From Lentzea terrae (GTDB taxonomy: Bacteria > Actinomycetota > Actinomycetes > Mycobacteriales > Pseudonocardiaceae): a DNA stretch of 64,000 nucleotides. The stretch is taken from NCBI RefSeq assembly GCF_003265345.1, contig NZ_QFWW01000001.1:497639-561638 (forward strand), given 5' to 3'. Made by a program: the position numbers and the translations under genes. The notes below the pieces were generated by a model. It was not told the DNA's origin, made no database searches, and saw nothing but the letters and a program-made list of their open reading frames with translations. This document shows, in pieces, positions 8,443 through 18,924 of the stretch. The number at the start of each line of letters is the position of its first letter. Positions within the stretch are counted from its first letter, which is position 1.

Positions 8443-9449
8443 CAGGTACGGCCGACCCGTCCCTTCTCACCGGACGCCCAGCAGGTGAACCCGACGCAGT
8501 CGACCGTGTCGAAGCTGCCCGTGTCCGCCACCTTCCAGCTCCTGCCGTCCAAGCTGACGTCCGTACCCGACGGCCCGACCGCGACGAGTCCGTTGCCGCG
8601 GTAGGCGATCCCGGACCGATAGCCGACGGGCGCCTGCTTGCCCGCCGTCCAACCGTGGCCGTTGTTGGTCGCGAACGCCGGCGTCGGATCGGTCGGCTTC
8701 TCGTAGTCGCCACCGATCGCCACTCCGCGCCACGGCGTCTTGAACGCCACCGCGAACACCCCGGCCGCCGGACCGCTCGGCAACGGGGTGTCCGACGCCT
8801 TCCACGACCGGCCACCGTCGCGCGACTCCAGCACCCGTGCTTTCGCGCCGCCGCCGGTCGCGATCCACGCGTGGTTGCCGCTCGTCGTCACGCACTGCCC
8901 GGACGCCGCGAACGCGAACTCACCCGGCAGCGCGTCCGGCATGCCCTCGGTGGAGTTGACGTGCCACGACCGGCCGCCGTCCCACGTCCGCAACACCCGG
9001 AACTTGCCGCCGACCGGGTCGCTCAGCGCCAGCCCGCGGAACCGGTCGAAGAACGCCACGCAGTCGTAGAAGACGGCGGGATCGGGGTCGGTGTTGCGGA
9101 ACGACTCCTGCCAGGTCCTTCCGCCGTCGGAGGTCCGGTAGATCCGGGCCGACTCGCCGGTGCCGGCGGACAGGGCCACCGCGTTGCGCGCGTCGAACGC
9201 CTCGATGTCGCGGAACTGCAGCGCCGAGGTGCCGGGCGGGCCGACGGACTCCCACGTCCGGCCACCGTTGACAGTCCGCAGGACAGTGCCTTTTGAGCCG
9301 CTGACCCACGCGACCTGACCGGACACGGCGGACAAACCGCGCAGCTGCGCGTCCGTTCCGGTCGGTTTGAGCTCCCAGAAAGGCGCTTCAGCCGAAGCGA
9401 CCCCTGAGAGAACCAGGAAAGCAGCGAGTGCCGCCGCAAAGATCCTCAT
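8442..9449 (-). CDS. Secreted BNR/Ycf48-like beta-propeller protein
   Basis: 335 residues with a signal peptide (MRIFAAALAAFLVLSGVASA) and repeated Asp-box/BNR motifs such as TVNGGRTW, TSDGGRTW, TWDGGRSW and SRDGGRSW spaced 50-60 residues apart. This predicts a six- or seven-bladed propeller related to sialidase-fold and photosystem assembly factor Ycf48-like proteins; no catalytic sialidase residues were recognised. The ATG at 9449 is chosen because the signal peptide starts there. It lies just downstream of pafA on the same strand, separated by 20 bp. Confidence 0.8.
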   Translation of the reverse strand: MRIFAAALAAFLVLSGVASAEAPFWELKPTGTDAQLRGLSAVSGQVAWVSGSKGTVLRTVNGGRTWESVGPPGTSALQFRDIEAFDARNAVALSAGTGESARIYRTSDGGRTWQESFRNTDPDPAVFYDCVAFFDRFRGLALSDPVGGKFRVLRTWDGGRSWHVNSTEGMPDALPGEFAFAASGQCVTTSGNHAWIATGGGAKARVLESRDGGRSWKASDTPLPSGPAAGVFAVAFKTPWRGVAIGGDYEKPTDPTPAFATNNGHGWTAGKQAPVGYRSGIAYRGNGLVAVGPSGTDVSLDGRSWKVADTGSFDTVDCVGFTCWASGEKGRVGRT

Positions 9450-9469
9450 GCGACGGCACTCTGCCAGCT

Positions 9470-10828
9470 CTACAGAGAGGAGATAAGCCTCTCGACGCGC
9501 TCGTCCACCGCCCTGAACGGGTCCTTGCACAGCACGGTCCGCTGCGCCTGGTCGTTCAGCTTCAGGTGCACCCAGTCGACGGTGAAGTCGCGCCCGGCCG
9601 CCTGCGCCGCCGCGATGAAGTCACCGCGCAGCTTGGCCCGCGTGGTCTGCGGCGGGGTGTCCTTGGCCGCCTCGATCTCGCCGTCGTCGGTGACCCGCTC
9701 GACCTGGCCCTTGCGCTGCAGCAGGTCGAACACGCCACGACCGCGGCGGATGTCGTGGTAGGCGAGGTCGAGCTGGGCGATGCGCGGGTTGGACAGGTCC
9801 ATGTTGTGCTTGGCCATGTACCGCTCCATCAGGCGGTTCTTGATGGCCCAGTCGATCTCGCGGTCGATCTTCGAGAGGTTCTGCGACTCGACGGCGTCCA
9901 GCGTGCGGCCCCACAGTTCGAGGACGCGCTGCGCCATCGGGTCCGGCGAGCGCTTGGCCACGTGCTCGACGGCCTTCTCGTAGTACTCGCGCTGGATGTC
10001 CAGCGCCGAAGCTTCCTTGCCGCCCGCCAGGCGGACTGTGCGGCGGCCGGTGAGGTCGTGCGAGATCTCGCGGATCGCGCGGATCGGGTTGTCCAGCGAG
10101 AAGTCGCGGAACTGGACGCCCTGCTCGATCATCTCCAGCACCAGGTTCGCGCTGCCCACCTTGAGCAGCGTCGTCACCTCGGACATGTTCGAGTCGCCGA
10201 CGATGACGTGCAGGCGGCGGTAACGCTCGGCGTCTGCATGAGGCTCGTCGCGGGTGTTGATGATCGGGCGGGACCTGGTCGTCGCGGACGACACGCCCTC
10301 CCAGATGTGCTCGGCGCGCTGCGAGAGGCAGTAGACGGCGCCGCGCGGGGTTTGCAGGACCTTGCCGGCGCCGCAGATCAGCTGGCGCGTGACCAGGAAC
10401 GGCAGCAGCACGTCGGCGATCCTGGAGAACTCGCCTGCCCGAGCGACCAGGTAGTTCTCGTGACAGCCGTACGAGTTGCCCGCCGAGTCGGTGTTGTTCT
10501 TGAACAGGAAGATGTCCCCGCCGATGCCCTCGTCGGCCAGCCTGCGCTCGGCGTCGACCAGGAGGTCCTCGAGGATGCGCTCGCCCGCCTTGTCGTGCGT
10601 GACGAGCTGGGCCAGGTCGTCGCACTCGGCCGTGGCGTACTCCGGGTGCGAGCCGACGTCCAGGTAGAGCCGGGAACCGTTGCGCAGGAACACGTTGGAC
10701 GAACGTCCCCAGGAGACGACCCGGCGGAACAAGTACCGCGCGACCTCGTCCGGGGACAGACGACGCTGCCCGTGGAAGGTGCAGGTCACCCCGAATTCTG
10801 TCTCAATGCCGAAGATCCGCCGCTGCAT
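9470..10828 (-). CDS. pafA: Pup-protein ligase PafA
   Basis: 452 residues. PafA uses ATP to phosphorylate the C-terminal Glu of Pup and joins it to lysines of target proteins. It has the carboxylate-amine ligase/glutamine-synthetase-like fold. The N-terminus [20 protein letters not shown] is nearly identical to characterised PafA proteins, and [18 protein letters not shown] and [13 protein letters not shown] are family hallmarks. The start is an ATG with TACTGT 6 nt upstream. The gene is divergent from the PAP2/lipid kinase fusion and separated from pafBC by three genes. Pup itself is at 25986, dop at 26260. Confidence 0.98.
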   Translation of the reverse strand: MQRRIFGIETEFGVTCTFHGQRRLSPDEVARYLFRRVVSWGRSSNVFLRNGSRLYLDVGSHPEYATAECDDLAQLVTHDKAGERILEDLLVDAERRLADEGIGGDIFLFKNNTDSAGNSYGCHENYLVARAGEFSRIADVLLPFLVTRQLICGAGKVLQTPRGAVYCLSQRAEHIWEGVSSATTRSRPIINTRDEPHADAERYRRLHVIVGDSNMSEVTTLLKVGSANLVLEMIEQGVQFRDFSLDNPIRAIREISHDLTGRRTVRLAGGKEASALDIQREYYEKAVEHVAKRSPDPMAQRVLELWGRTLDAVESQNLSKIDREIDWAIKNRLMERYMAKHNMDLSNPRIAQLDLAYHDIRRGRGVFDLLQRKGQVERVTDDGEIEAAKDTPPQTTRAKLRGDFIAAAQAAGRDFTVDWVHLKLNDQAQRTVLCKDPFRAVDERVERLISSL

Positions 10829-10834
10829 CCCTCA

Positions 10835-10840
10835 ACAGTA
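10835..10840 (-). promoter_or_regulatory. -10 box of pafA (leaderless layout)
   Basis: TACTGT on the minus strand lies 6 nt before the pafA ATG. The PafBC element seen at the other Pup-proteasome promoters is absent here. Confidence 0.55.
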
Positions 10841-10895
10841 GGCGACTTCCGGCCGCACGAGGGTGATCCGTTCGGGCGGCACGCCGGTTGCGGTT

Positions 10896-10901
10896 TAGTG
10901 T
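10896..10901 (+). promoter_or_regulatory. -10 box of the PAP2/lipid kinase gene
   Basis: TAGTGT lies 7 nt before the GTG at 10909. It favours that start over the TTG at 10888, which precedes the box. Confidence 0.5.
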
Positions 10902-10908
10902 CGGTGGG

Positions 10909-12309
10909 GTGTGGAAACGGGTCAGCGCTCTCGACAAGAAGCTCATGAGCTCGTCTGCCGGACTGCCTCCGAGCAGGCTCGACAGGGGTTTCAAGAGGCT
11001 TTCGAAAGCCGCCAACCACAGTCTGCTGTGGTTCGTGATCGCGGCAATTTTGGCAACTGGGAAGGGGTCGTTCCGGCGGGGTGCGCTGCGCGGTGTCGCG
11101 GCCATTGCCGGGGCCTCTGCCAGCGCGAACCTGGTCGGCAAGTCACTTTTCCCGCGCCGCCGGCCCGCCGCTGATCTGCTCGCGGTGCCGCGCCGGTTGT
11201 CCAAGCGGCCGACGTCCTCGTCGTTTCCGTCCGGTCACTCCGCGTCAGCCGCCGCTTTCGCCACGGCGGTGGCCATGGAATCACCCAAAGCAGGTGCGGT
11301 GGTCGCGCCGATCGCGGCGGCCGTGGCCTATTCACGCGTCCACACGGGCGTGCATTGGCCAACGGACGTTGCGGCCGGTGCGGCGGTGGGTGTCGGGGCC
11401 GCGTTCCTGACGCGCCGGTGGTGGCCGCTCGGCATGAACGAGCCCGCTTCGGCCTACGAGCACGCCGACCTGACGCCGTTGCAGGAGGGCGACGGGCTGG
11501 TCGTCGTCGTGAACCCGCATTCGGGGATCGGCCCGGACCCGACGCCGCGGATCGCCGAGGAGTGGCCGAAGGCGCAGATCCTGTCGATCGACGAGCTCCC
11601 CGACCTGCCGGACGCGAAGGCGCTGGGCGTGGCCGGTGGTGACGGCACCGTGGCCGCCGTGGCCTCCATCGCGGCCGAACGCGACCTCCCGATGGTGCTC
11701 ATCCCGTCCGGCACGCTCAACCACTTCGCCCGCGACGTGGGCATCACGGGCCTGCACGACACGGCGCAGGCGGTCGCGGACGGCTTGGGCGTGCGGGTCG
11801 ACCTGGCGCAGGTCAACGGGCAGTGGTTCGTCAACACGGCGTCGCTCGGCGGCTACCCGGACATGGTGCGCATCCGCGAGAAGCTCGAGAAGCGCTGGGG
11901 CAAGTGGCCCGCGGCGGCGATGGCGCTGTTCCGCGTGCTGCAGCGCGCCAAGCCGCTGGAGATGACCATCGACGGCGACCGGCACCTCGTCTGGCTGCTG
12001 TTCGTGGGCAACGGCCCGTACCGGCCGAAGGGGTTCGCGCCGACGATGAGGCCGCGGCTGGACGACGGGCTGCTCGACGTGCGGTACGTGCGTGCGGACC
12101 GGAAGTTCTCCCGGACCAGGTTCTTCATCGGCGCACTGCTCGGGGCGTTGGAGCACTCGCGCATGTACGAGCACTTCGAAGTGCCGTCGTTGAACGTCGA
12201 GGTGCACGGCGCGCCCATCTCGATCGCGACGGACGGTGAGGTGCGCGAGAAGGGCAACCACTTCAAGTTCCGTTCGCGGGCTGCCGCTCTCGGGATCTAC
12301 CGACCCTAA
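10909..12309 (+). CDS. Bifunctional PAP2 phosphatase / diacylglycerol kinase-like fusion
   Basis: 466 residues with two domains. The N-terminal part is a membrane PAP2 phosphatase with KxxxxxxRP (KSLFPRRRP), PSGHSAS and SRVHTGVHWPTD motifs. From about residue 190 a lipid kinase catalytic domain follows (VVVVNPHSGIG, GGDGTVAAV, PSGTLNHFARD, TDGEV). Fusions of this type occur in actinobacteria and are thought to act on polyprenyl or glycerolipid phosphates, but the substrate is unknown. GTG 10909 is preferred over an in-frame TTG at 10888 on promoter position. It is transcribed away from pafA and followed by the glycerol regulator. Confidence 0.88.
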   Translation: MWKRVSALDKKLMSSSAGLPPSRLDRGFKRLSKAANHSLLWFVIAAILATGKGSFRRGALRGVAAIAGASASANLVGKSLFPRRRPAADLLAVPRRLSKRPTSSSFPSGHSASAAAFATAVAMESPKAGAVVAPIAAAVAYSRVHTGVHWPTDVAAGAAVGVGAAFLTRRWWPLGMNEPASAYEHADLTPLQEGDGLVVVVNPHSGIGPDPTPRIAEEWPKAQILSIDELPDLPDAKALGVAGGDGTVAAVASIAAERDLPMVLIPSGTLNHFARDVGITGLHDTAQAVADGLGVRVDLAQVNGQWFVNTASLGGYPDMVRIREKLEKRWGKWPAAAMALFRVLQRAKPLEMTIDGDRHLVWLLFVGNGPYRPKGFAPTMRPRLDDGLLDVRYVRADRKFSRTRFFIGALLGALEHSRMYEHFEVPSLNVEVHGAPISIATDGEVREKGNHFKFRSRAAALGIYRP

Positions 12310-12311
12310 GT

Positions 12312-12328
12312 GTTCGACAATGTCGAAC
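12312..12328. promoter_or_regulatory. Operator palindrome upstream of the IclR regulator
   Basis: GTTCGACA-A-TGTCGAAC, a perfect inverted repeat around one base. The same sequence, with one end base changed, recurs at 13119-13135 before glpK. It is most simply the binding site of the IclR regulator between them. Confidence 0.8.
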
Positions 12329-12337
12329 GTGCGCAGC

Positions 12338-12343
12338 TAGAGT
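12338..12343 (+). promoter_or_regulatory. -10 box of the IclR regulator
   Basis: TAGAGT 7 nt before GTG 12351. The operator palindrome lies just upstream over the -35 region, fitting autorepression. Confidence 0.55.
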
Positions 12344-12350
12344 GGGGTGC

Positions 12351-13106
12351 GTGCCCGGACCCATTCAGTCCATCCAGCGCGCGGCGGAAGTGCTGAAGCT
12401 GCTCGCGCACGGCGGCGCGCACCAGTTGAGCGTCGGCGAGATTTCGCGCGCGCTCGACCTGCCGAAACCGACGGTGCACGGCATTCTGCGCACGCTGCAC
12501 GAGGTCGGCTTCGTCGAGCAGCCCGTCGAGGGCGGCAAGTACCGGCTGGGCGCCGCGCTGTTCCAGATCGGCACGTCCTACCTGGACGGCAACGAGCTGC
12601 GCGCCAAGGCGTTGAACTGGTCGGACTCGCTGGCCATGCGGGCGCGCGAGGCGGTGCGCATCGGCGTGCTGCACGGCAAGCACGTGCTGGTCGTGCACCA
12701 CGTGTTCCGGCCGGACAACAGCCGGCAGACGCTCGACACCGGCGCGCTGCTGCCGTGGCACGCGACCGCGCTCGGCAAGGCGCTGGTGGCGTTCGGCGAG
12801 TGGCCGGACGGCGAGCTGCGCCGGTTCACCCGGCACACGCTCGACGAGGCCGGCCTGCGCTTGGCGCTGGACCAGGCCCTGGTCCGCGACTGGGCCTACG
12901 ACCTGCACGAACTCGTCGAGGGCGAGGCCTCCGTCGCGGCGCCGATCCGGGACGGGCGCGGTGCGGTCGTGGGCGCCATCGGGGTGTCCGGGCCGGTCGA
13001 GCGGCTGTGCGAGGCACCCGACCAGCCGCCGCGGCTCGAGCTCGTCTCCTACGTACGTGAGGCAGCTCGCAGCATCTCCAGGGAGCTGGGTGGCCTCTCC
13101 TGGTAG
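12351..13106 (+). CDS. IclR-family regulator of glycerol catabolism (GylR-like)
   Basis: 251 residues: an N-terminal winged helix-turn-helix (SVGEISRALDLPKPTVHGILRTLHEVGF, about residues 25-55) and the IclR effector domain (LPWHATALGKALVAF, ASVAAPIRDGRGAVVGAIGVSGP). The immediately downstream glpK and glpD genes make it the counterpart of Streptomyces GylR, the glycerol-operon repressor. Identical palindromes lie before this gene and before glpK. The GTG at 12351 is chosen from the promoter position. It could respond to glycerol-3-phosphate by analogy, which is inference. Confidence 0.88.
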   Translation: MPGPIQSIQRAAEVLKLLAHGGAHQLSVGEISRALDLPKPTVHGILRTLHEVGFVEQPVEGGKYRLGAALFQIGTSYLDGNELRAKALNWSDSLAMRAREAVRIGVLHGKHVLVVHHVFRPDNSRQTLDTGALLPWHATALGKALVAFGEWPDGELRRFTRHTLDEAGLRLALDQALVRDWAYDLHELVEGEASVAAPIRDGRGAVVGAIGVSGPVERLCEAPDQPPRLELVSYVREAARSISRELGGLSW

Positions 13107-13118
13107 TACGCTGACACC

Positions 13119-13135
13119 GTTCGACAATGTCGAAT
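13119..13135. promoter_or_regulatory. Operator palindrome upstream of glpK
   Basis: GTTCGACA-A-TGTCGAAT, 16 of 17 bases identical to the site at 12312. It lies just after a TACGCT box (13107-13112) and before the GTG of glpK, suited to block transcription initiation. Confidence 0.8.
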
Positions 13136-13162
13136 GGGCGTACACAGAGAGGTGTGCACGGG

Positions 13163-14624
<1,462 letters not shown>

Positions 14625-14632
<8 letters not shown>

Positions 14633-16145
14633 CCTTTCGCAGCGGGCGCGTGCCCGTGAAGAGCTGCAGCACGGCAAGTTCGACGTCGTCGTGATCGGCG
14701 GCGGCATCCTGGGCATCGCGACGACTTGGGCCGCCGCGCGGTCGGGGCTGCGGGTCGCGCTGGTGGAGAGCGGTGACTTCGCGGGCGCGACCTCGTCCGC
14801 GTCGTCGAAGCTCGTCCACGGCGGCCTGCGCTACCTCGCGATGGGCCCGTCGGCCGTGCCGATGGTGCACGAGAACCACAAGGAACGCCGCGCACTGGGC
14901 GACCGCCTGGCGCCGCACCTGGTGCGCCCGTTGCCGTTCCTCGTCCCCGTCTACAAGGGAGGCCCGCACAGCCGCTTCGTGCTGGGTGCGGGCGTGACGC
15001 TGTACTCCGCGCTGTCGGGCTTCGGCGACGGCATGGGGAAGGTGCTGTCGGCGCGCAGGGCTGTTGAATGGGTGCCTGACCTGCGCGCCGACGGTCTGCG
15101 CGGTGCCGCGATGTACTACGACCACCAGATGAACGACAGCCGCGTGGCGATCACCGCCGCCCGTGCCGCCGCCGAGGCCGGCGCCGTGCTGCTCAACCAC
15201 ATCTCGGTCGTGGGCCTGCGCAAGACCGGTGCTCAGGTGACCGGCGTCGACCTGCGCGACTCGCTCGGCGAGTTCGGCGTCGACGCGAAGGTCGTCGTGA
15301 ACGCCACCGGCCCGTGGCTGGACGTGTTGCGGCGCATGGAAGATCCGTCCGCCGACCCGTCGATCCGGCTGTCCAAGGGCTCGCACCTGGTGATGCGGAC
15401 GCAGTCGGAGTGGAAGGCCGCGCTGACGATCCCGGTCGACGACGTGCGCGTGTCGTTCGCGATCCCGTGGGAGGGCCACCTGCTGCTGGGCACCACGGAC
15501 GAGGCGTACGAGGGCGACCCGGCTGCGGTTGCCTGCACGGACGCCGACATCGACCAGATTCTGAGCGAGGCCGGCGTCGCCGTCACGGGCCTGGACCGCG
15601 CGAACCTCGCCTACACGTTCGCGGGCCTGCGCGTCCTGCCCGGCGGCCCCGGCGACACCTCGCACGCCAAGCGCGAGACCGTGATCACCGCGGGCTCCGG
15701 CGGCATGATCAGCGTCGCCGGTGGCAAGTGGACGACGTTCCGCAAGATCGGCGCCACCGTCCTGGCCCGCGTGAACTCCTCGCTGGGCCGCACGTTCGAC
15801 GGTCCGCTGGACGGCGTCGCCCTGCCGGGTTCCGCGTCGCCGGACACGGTCGGTTCCGTGCTCGGCCACGCCTGGGACGCGCTGCCCGACGACGTGGTCC
15901 GCCACCTGGCCACCCACTACGGCACCACGTCGCACGAGGTCGTGGCGCTCGGCCTGGAGAACCCGGCCCTGCTGGAGCGCGTGCACCCGGACGGCCCGGA
16001 CATCTGGGCGCAGGTCGAACACGCCCGCCGCACCGAGTGGGCGTCCGAAGTGGACGACGTGCTGCGCCGCCGCACCACCGTGATGGTCCGCGGCCTGGAC
16101 TCGCCCGAGGTCCGCACGCGCGTGTCGGAGCTGCTCGCGTCCTGA
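14625..16145 (+). CDS. glpD: Glycerol-3-phosphate dehydrogenase (FAD-dependent)
   Basis: 506-residue membrane-associated flavoprotein oxidising glycerol-3-phosphate to dihydroxyacetone phosphate. The FAD-binding Rossmann motif is [22 protein letters not shown] near residues 20-40, followed by [16 protein letters not shown] and the C-terminal dehydrogenase domain ([19 protein letters not shown]). It is translationally coupled to glpK, completing a two-enzyme glycerol pathway under the IclR regulator. Confidence 0.96.
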
Positions 16146-16190
16146 GCGAAGTCGGTGGCGTCCGTGGCGGGAGTCGGGAAGTCTGCACAC

Positions 16191-16562
16191 ATGGTTTCGG
16201 TGCTGCAGAACGTCGCGATCGACTGTGCGAACGCCTATGAGCTGGCCCGGTTCTGGAGCGAGGTGACGGGCCGTCCGCTGCACCCGGACGACAAACCGGG
16301 TGACCCGGAGTGCGAGGTGCTCCTGGCGGACGGTCCGGTGCTGTACTTCAACCAGGTGTCGGAGCCCAAGACGACCAAGAACCGGATCCACGTGTGCCTG
16401 CGCCCGGACACCAGCCGGGACGAGGAGGTGGAACGGCTGCTGGGCCTCGGTGCCACGTTCGTCGCCGACCACCGCGAGCCGGACGGCACCGGTTGGGCGA
16501 TCTTGGCCGACCCCGAGGGCAACGAGTTCTGCGTGCTGCGCAGCAAGTCCGAGCGGGGCTGA
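16191..16562 (+). CDS. VOC-family (glyoxalase-like) protein
   Basis: 123 residues with a VOC beta-alpha-beta-beta-beta fold pattern: LQNVAIDCANAYELARFWSEVTGRP at the start, RIHVCLRPD in the centre and ADPEGNEFCVL at the end. This group often binds small ligands or confers antibiotic resistance, but no function can be assigned. The ATG at 16191 begins the domain; earlier in-frame starts give an unrelated extension. The stop overlaps the Nudix start by one base (TGATG). Confidence 0.8.
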   Translation: MVSVLQNVAIDCANAYELARFWSEVTGRPLHPDDKPGDPECEVLLADGPVLYFNQVSEPKTTKNRIHVCLRPDTSRDEEVERLLGLGATFVADHREPDGTGWAILADPEGNEFCVLRSKSERG

Positions 16563-16990
16563 TGGCCGACCGTCACCTCGTCGACGTCCACGTGCTGCTC
16601 CTGCGCGACGACCAGGTGCTGCTCACCCGGCGGCGCGACCGGAACCCGTTGTTCGACGGCCGCTGGCACCTGCCGTCAGGCAAGCTCGACGCGGGCGAGT
16701 CGGTGCTCGCGGCGGCGGTGCGGGAGGTCGACGAGGAGGTCGGCGTGGTCGTCGCGCCGGAGGATCTGCGGCACGTGCACACGTTGCACGTCAACGGTTC
16801 TGGGGTCGAACCCCGGCTCGGCCTGTTCTTCGAGACCCGCCGGTGGAGCGGCGAGCCCGTCAACCGCGAGCCCGAGAAGTGCTCGGCTGTGCGGTGGTTC
16901 CCGCTCGACGGGCTGCCCACCGACCTGATCGAGTACTCGGCCACGGGTCTCACCGCCCGCCAGCCGTTCGGGGTGCTCGGCTGGGACTAG
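16562..16990 (+). CDS. Nudix hydrolase
   Basis: 142 residues. The Nudix box reads GKLDAGESVLAAAVREVDEE followed by VGV, matching G-x5-E-x7-REU-x-EE-x-G-U. The preceding HLPSGK and the DRHLVDVHVLLLRDDQVLL strand are typical of 8-oxo-dGTPase/ADP-ribose pyrophosphatase-like enzymes; substrate unknown. It starts inside the stop of the VOC gene and its 3' end overlaps the convergent kinase-like gene by 4 bp. Confidence 0.85.
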   Translation: MADRHLVDVHVLLLRDDQVLLTRRRDRNPLFDGRWHLPSGKLDAGESVLAAAVREVDEEVGVVVAPEDLRHVHTLHVNGSGVEPRLGLFFETRRWSGEPVNREPEKCSAVRWFPLDGLPTDLIEYSATGLTARQPFGVLGWD

Positions 16991-17808
16991 CACGCCAGTC
17001 CGAGCTCGACCAGGTACGCGGCCAGTTCGGGCTCCGAGTGGAACGCGCTGCGCAACGCCAGCATCCCGTCACAGCCGAGCACGACCTCCTCGCGTGACAC
17101 CGCGCGGTGTTCGAGCCGCAGCCCGTCCAGGTAGGCGTCGATGATCTCCTCCCGGATCGGCGGCAGCTCAGCGACCGCCATCCGCCCTGCCTGTGCGAGC
17201 CCCACGAGCAATTGGCCGAGGTCCGCGCCCACCGGGAACGGGGCCTGCCAGCCGACGTCGATCACCACGAACGACTCGGGATCGTCGGCCGGCACCAACA
17301 GGTTCTGCGGACACGCGTCGCTGTGGCCGGTCGCCTGTGGCAGTGCCTCCAGCAGTGTCAACAACTCCGGCATGCGCTCGGCGAGCCGCCGCGGGCAGTC
17401 CGGTCGCAGAAACGCGTCTCGGACCAGCCTTCCCTCGTGCAGCAACCGGATCGCCCGCGCCGGCGCGCCACCGAACCGCCGCCCCGCCCACCGGCCGAGC
17501 CCGAGCGCCGCCCGCCGGAACCTCGCGAGGTCCCACGGCACGTCGGCGCACCGCACGTCCTCCAGCCACAACCCGATCCGGTCGCCCAGGTCGTCCACGC
17601 GCAGCACGCGCGGCCGTCTGAACCCCGGCGGCAACGGGAAGTCCGACAGCAGGAATTCCGCCTCGTCGCGCCACGGGAACTCACCCACCAGCTCGGCCAG
17701 CTCACCGGGGAACTCGGGCCGCCGCAGCACTTTCACGAACGCCGGCGCGCTGCCGCCGACCACCCGGTAGACCGCCGCGGTGGTCAGCGCGACCGGCCGG
17801 AACGCCAC
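16987..17808 (-). CDS. Aminoglycoside phosphotransferase-like (APH) protein
   Basis: About 273 residues with a degenerate APH/choline kinase fold. The catalytic loop appears as HSDACPQNLL and the metal-binding Asp as VVIDVGWQAP. The substrate is unknown; such proteins phosphorylate antibiotics, amino sugars or metabolites. An upstream start at 17907 would overlap the MarR gene, so the GTG at 17808, 11 bp after the MarR stop, is preferred, though its ribosome-binding site is weak. Possibly co-transcribed with the MarR gene. Confidence 0.7.
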   Translation of the reverse strand: MAFRPVALTTAAVYRVVGGSAPAFVKVLRRPEFPGELAELVGEFPWRDEAEFLLSDFPLPPGFRRPRVLRVDDLGDRIGLWLEDVRCADVPWDLARFRRAALGLGRWAGRRFGGAPARAIRLLHEGRLVRDAFLRPDCPRRLAERMPELLTLLEALPQATGHSDACPQNLLVPADDPESFVVIDVGWQAPFPVGADLGQLLVGLAQAGRMAVAELPPIREEIIDAYLDGLRLEHRAVSREEVVLGCDGMLALRSAFHSEPELAAYLVELGLAC

Positions 17809-17819
17809 CGGCAGGACCG

Positions 17820-18239
17820 TCAGCGGTACGGGTCGGTGATCTCGCAGAGCATGTCCAGCGCCTCGCGCAGCTGTGCCATGCGGCGCTTGCCGATGTGCTG
17901 TTCCCATTCCGCCTCGATCCTCGCCATCTCCGCGTTCGCGACGGGCACGGCGCCCTTCGCCTTCTCGGTGACCCGCACCAGCCGCGCGCGGCCGTCCGTC
18001 GGGTCGGGCACGCGTTCGAGGTACCCGGCCTTCTCCAGTTGGTCGACCAGGAACCCCGCGGTCTGCTTGGTGACCTGGGCCGACTCCGCGAGCACGGTCA
18101 GCCGCGTGCCTTCCGGGTCGACGCGCATCAACACCCGCGCCTGCGCCTGCGAGACGTCGAAGCCCGCCGCGTTCACCGCCGCCAGGATGCGGTTCTCCAC
18201 GTTGCGGCTTGGAATGAAGAGCAGCAGACCGATGTTCAC
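17820..18239 (-). CDS. MarR-family transcriptional regulator
   Basis: 139 residues with the MarR winged helix: RLTVLAESAQVTKQTAGFLVDQLEKAGYLERVPDPTDGRARLVRVTEKG-type sequence at about 45-95, ending in a dimerisation helix. It is divergent from the maleylpyruvate-isomerase-like gene; the 76-bp gap holds a near-perfect inverted repeat (18254-18276), so it probably controls both directions. Inducer unknown. Confidence 0.88.
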   Translation of the reverse strand: MNIGLLLFIPSRNVENRILAAVNAAGFDVSQAQARVLMRVDPEGTRLTVLAESAQVTKQTAGFLVDQLEKAGYLERVPDPTDGRARLVRVTEKAKGAVPVANAEMARIEAEWEQHIGKRRMAQLREALDMLCEITDPYR

Positions 18240-18253
18240 GCAGACCCCTTGTG

Positions 18254-18276
18254 TTTAGTCAGATACTCTGATTAAA
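18254..18276. promoter_or_regulatory. Probable MarR operator
   Basis: TTTAGTCAGA-TAC-TCTGATTAAA: arms match at 9 of 10 positions. It is AT-rich in a GC-rich surrounding and sits between the divergent MarR and mycothiol-enzyme genes. Confidence 0.7.
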
Positions 18277-18315
18277 GTAGTCAGTCCATCGAACTAAATC
18301 AAGAGGAGGTTCGTC

Positions 18316-18924
18316 ATGGACGAGACCCAGATGTGGCAGACGATCGACTCCGAGCGGGCGGCGACGGCGGACCTGCTCGCCGGGCTCACGGACGTGGAGT
18401 GGACCTACCCGTCGCTGTGCACGGGCTGGACGGTGCGCGAGGTCGCCGCCCACCTGTCGCTCGCCCACCGGACCGGTGTCGGCGTCGTGCTGCGGGAGAT
18501 CGTGAAGGCCCGCGGCAGCTTCAACCGCATGATCGACCAGACCGCCCGCGCCGAGGCGCGCAGACCGACCGAGGAACTCGTCGCCGAACTGCGCGGCGCC
18601 GTCGGCGTGCACCGGCTCGCACCCGGTCAGAGCCTCAAGAACGCGATGATGGACGTCATGGTGCACACGCAGGACATGGCCCTGCCGCTCGGCATCGAAC
18701 GACACATGCCGATCGAGGCCGCTGTGGTGTCCGCGGACGACCTGTGGCGGATCGGCTTTCCGTTCCACGCGCGCAAACGGCTGGCCGGCTACCGGCTGGT
18801 CGCCACCGACGCCGACTGGAGCGCGGGCGTTGGCAGCGAGGTCAGCGGTCCGATCGAGGCGCTGCTCATGCTGCTCGCCGGACGCAGCGCCACGATCCCG
18901 AGGCTCACCGGCATCAGCGCGTGA
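18316..18924 (+). CDS. Maleylpyruvate isomerase-like (DinB fold) mycothiol-dependent enzyme
   Basis: 202 residues. The N-terminal helical bundle matches mycothiol-dependent maleylpyruvate isomerase/DinB-like proteins: ERAATADLLAGLTDVEW followed by LCTGWTVREVAAHLSLAHR, with a metal-binding His, and later DVMVHTQDMALPLG with a second His. These enzymes use mycothiol for isomerisation or detoxification. A strong AAGAGGAGG lies before the ATG. The divergent MarR regulator suggests a response to a small molecule. The last 11 bp overlap the convergent acetyltransferase. Confidence 0.8.
   Translation: MDETQMWQTIDSERAATADLLAGLTDVEWTYPSLCTGWTVREVAAHLSLAHRTGVGVVLREIVKARGSFNRMIDQTARAEARRPTEELVAELRGAVGVHRLAPGQSLKNAMMDVMVHTQDMALPLGIERHMPIEAAVVSADDLWRIGFPFHARKRLAGYRLVATDADWSAGVGSEVSGPIEALLMLLAGRSATIPRLTGISA

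Noticed and set aside
13127-13162. ATG at 13127 as the glpK start
   Set aside because: It sits inside the operator palindrome and adds 12 unrelated residues; GTG 13163 gives the family N-terminus with a ribosome-binding site.
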